Shown piece after piece: positions 63,196 through 64,000 of a stretch of 64,000 bases of DNA. How positions within the stretch are numbered: position 1 is the stretch's first letter; each line of letters begins with the position of its first letter. The position numbers and the translations under genes are program-made. The notes beneath the pieces are model-generated. The model did no database searches, was not told the DNA's origin, and worked only from the letters and a program-made list of their open reading frames with translations. The stretch is taken from NCBI GenBank assembly GCA_949987705.1, contig OX465282.1:36544039-36608038 (forward strand), in the 5' to 3' direction. Source of the DNA: Thereva unica (lineage: Eukaryota; Arthropoda; Insecta; Diptera; Therevidae).

Positions 63196-63426
63196 ATGGA
63201 AAATGCAGTTCGTATACCCGGGAAATCATATGCTCAAGTCGCGAGCGGAAACCAGGCGAACTACCTCGGAGAATTTATGAACGAGTCGCACAGGCTCTTT
63301 GGTGCTCCGGTGGGATTTGTAATGATGAAGTTAGAAAAATTCTGGCCTATGTACTGCCAATTAAAACAAGAACTTCGATTGGATGCCTACTTGCAATTCC
63401 TCCGTGACCTGCAAGGGAAGAACTAA
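63196..63426 (+). pseudogene. LINE ORF1 C-terminus
   Basis: RIPGKSYAQVASGNQANYLG followed by a hydrophobic/charged tail ending LQFLRDLQGKN and TAA at 63424-63426. SYAQVAS-type motifs are common near the C-terminus of Jockey ORF1. It is separated from the rest of ORF1 only by the hairpin. Confidence 0.7.
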
Positions 63427-63431
63427 GGGCG

Positions 63432-63800
63432 ATCTCAATCAATGTGAATTCTCTCCGGGGTAATGATCAAGTTACCTCGTTGGAGCAGGAACTAAAGATG
63501 TTAAAACCCCAAGCGGCGTTTATCCAAGAAACAAGGCTCCGTCTGCATAATCGACCTAGACTAGATGGATATAATTTGTTTAGAAATGACGTTGGCAGAG
63601 GAACTGCAGTAGCTCTGGGCGAAAACATAAAGGGATCGGTTGTGGAATTCATATCCAATTCATTCTCATGCTGTCTAGTCTGTTGTACATTGGTTACAAG
63701 GGAAATGATAATTTTTGGTGCGATCTACATTCCGTAACGCAGACAGCAATCTAACGAATGAACTCAAAAGGCTAGAGACCTTATTAATTATATCCTCGAC
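63432..63800 (+). pseudogene. LINE ORF2 start: APE-type endonuclease
   Basis: ISINVNSLRG and AAFIQETRLRL contain the Asn and Glu of the first two endonuclease motifs (N-x-x-S, QET), then YNLFRNDVGRGTAVAL. The frame stops at 63735-63737, but NADSNLTNELKRLETLL follows in a shifted frame, so an indel lies near 63735. The rest of the endonuclease and RT are absent. Confidence 0.78.
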
Positions 63801-64000
63801 ACACGGCAGTCAAAAAATTACGAATATTCATCATTTATGACGAACGGTTTTAGGGAGTGACACACATTAAAATACGTCTTTATATTTTGACAGTTCTCAG
63901 ATGACAAGTGGTAGTGTAGTGAAAAATGTCAGCGACGAATAAAAAAAGAAGGAATATGGCTTATTTTAGATGAATACATTATAATAATTTAATAAATAAA
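63801..64000. other. Unassigned to window end
   Basis: AT-rich sequence beginning where the LINE ORF2 similarity is lost. No feature was recognised. Confidence 0.5.

Larger units (their letters stand above)
61080..63800 (+). mobile_element. Jockey-like LINE, interrupted twice
   Basis: ORF1 (Gag-like, with C2HC/CCHC knuckles) and the start of ORF2 (APE endonuclease) on the plus strand. A 570-bp TIR element (61304-61873) and a 257-bp hairpin (62939-63195) are inserted in ORF1, and ORF2 breaks off near 63800. Several single-base frameshifts are present. The family call rests on the ORF1 knuckle block HIQCYRCQAFGHVSANC and the endonuclease start. Confidence 0.82.

Overview
The window looks like repeat-dense DNA of an insect, probably a higher fly. 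This rests on TE content: errantivirus Env, BEL, copia and tRNA-Leu-primed gypsy elements, R1-, CR1- and Jockey-type LINEs, and many AT-rich inverted-repeat elements. The tRNA primer sites match metazoan tRNAs. The genus cannot be fixed from the sequence. I found no convincing host gene, tRNA, rRNA or CRISPR array. One unidentified ORF at 60413-60736 is the only candidate for something other than a recognised transposon.

Layout. Positions 1-10600 are a field of short tandem repeats, foldbacks and MITE-like elements. They include a tandem pair (5747-6667) carrying a Myb/SANT-like mini-ORF, and MITEs nested inside other MITEs (8026-8820, 9048-9859). Positions 10640-14961 hold a copia element with apparently identical LTRs, inserted in a gypsy LTR fragment. 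Positions 15880-16960 carry CR1-like LINE scraps. An R1-clade LINE (17246-20317) lies beside a TA microsatellite and is fused at its right end to a truncated gypsy (gypsy-1, 20318-25694).

Positions 25822-53113 are a stack of nested LTR elements. A decayed errantivirus (LTR split 26014-26190/37477-37609, env fragment 37644-38674) was hit twice by members of one non-autonomous gypsy family: gypsy-2 (26195-37472) in its LTR and gypsy-3 (38679-46781) in its env region. A nearly pristine BEL (29526-36964, one 1770-aa ORF) then landed exactly in the primer-binding site of gypsy-2. A young copia (41081-45680) landed in the gag of gypsy-3. Gypsy-4 (46971-53113, plus strand) follows with both LTRs and a pol spoiled by a one-base deletion.

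Positions 53113-64000 return to foldback elements and LINE remains. These are a large inverted-repeat element abutting the gypsy-4 LTR, a 156-bp palindrome, an I/R1-like fragment, a minus-strand CR1-like LINE (57005-59236), and a plus-strand Jockey-like LINE (about 61080-63800). The last is itself interrupted by one TIR element and one 257-bp hairpin.

Working relationships. The gypsy family shares LTRs, a tRNA-Leu primer site, ATAT target duplications in three copies, and a Gag with a SAP-like N-terminus and variable coiled-coil repeats. Gypsy-1 and gypsy-4 descend from autonomous copies with a canonical GGGAAAC -1 frameshift heptamer between gag and pol. Gypsy-2 and gypsy-3 share the same two large deletions (RT/RNase H and integrase core) and have gag fused in frame to protease. 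They look like a parasitic subfamily mobilised in trans. The BEL is the best candidate for a currently active element.
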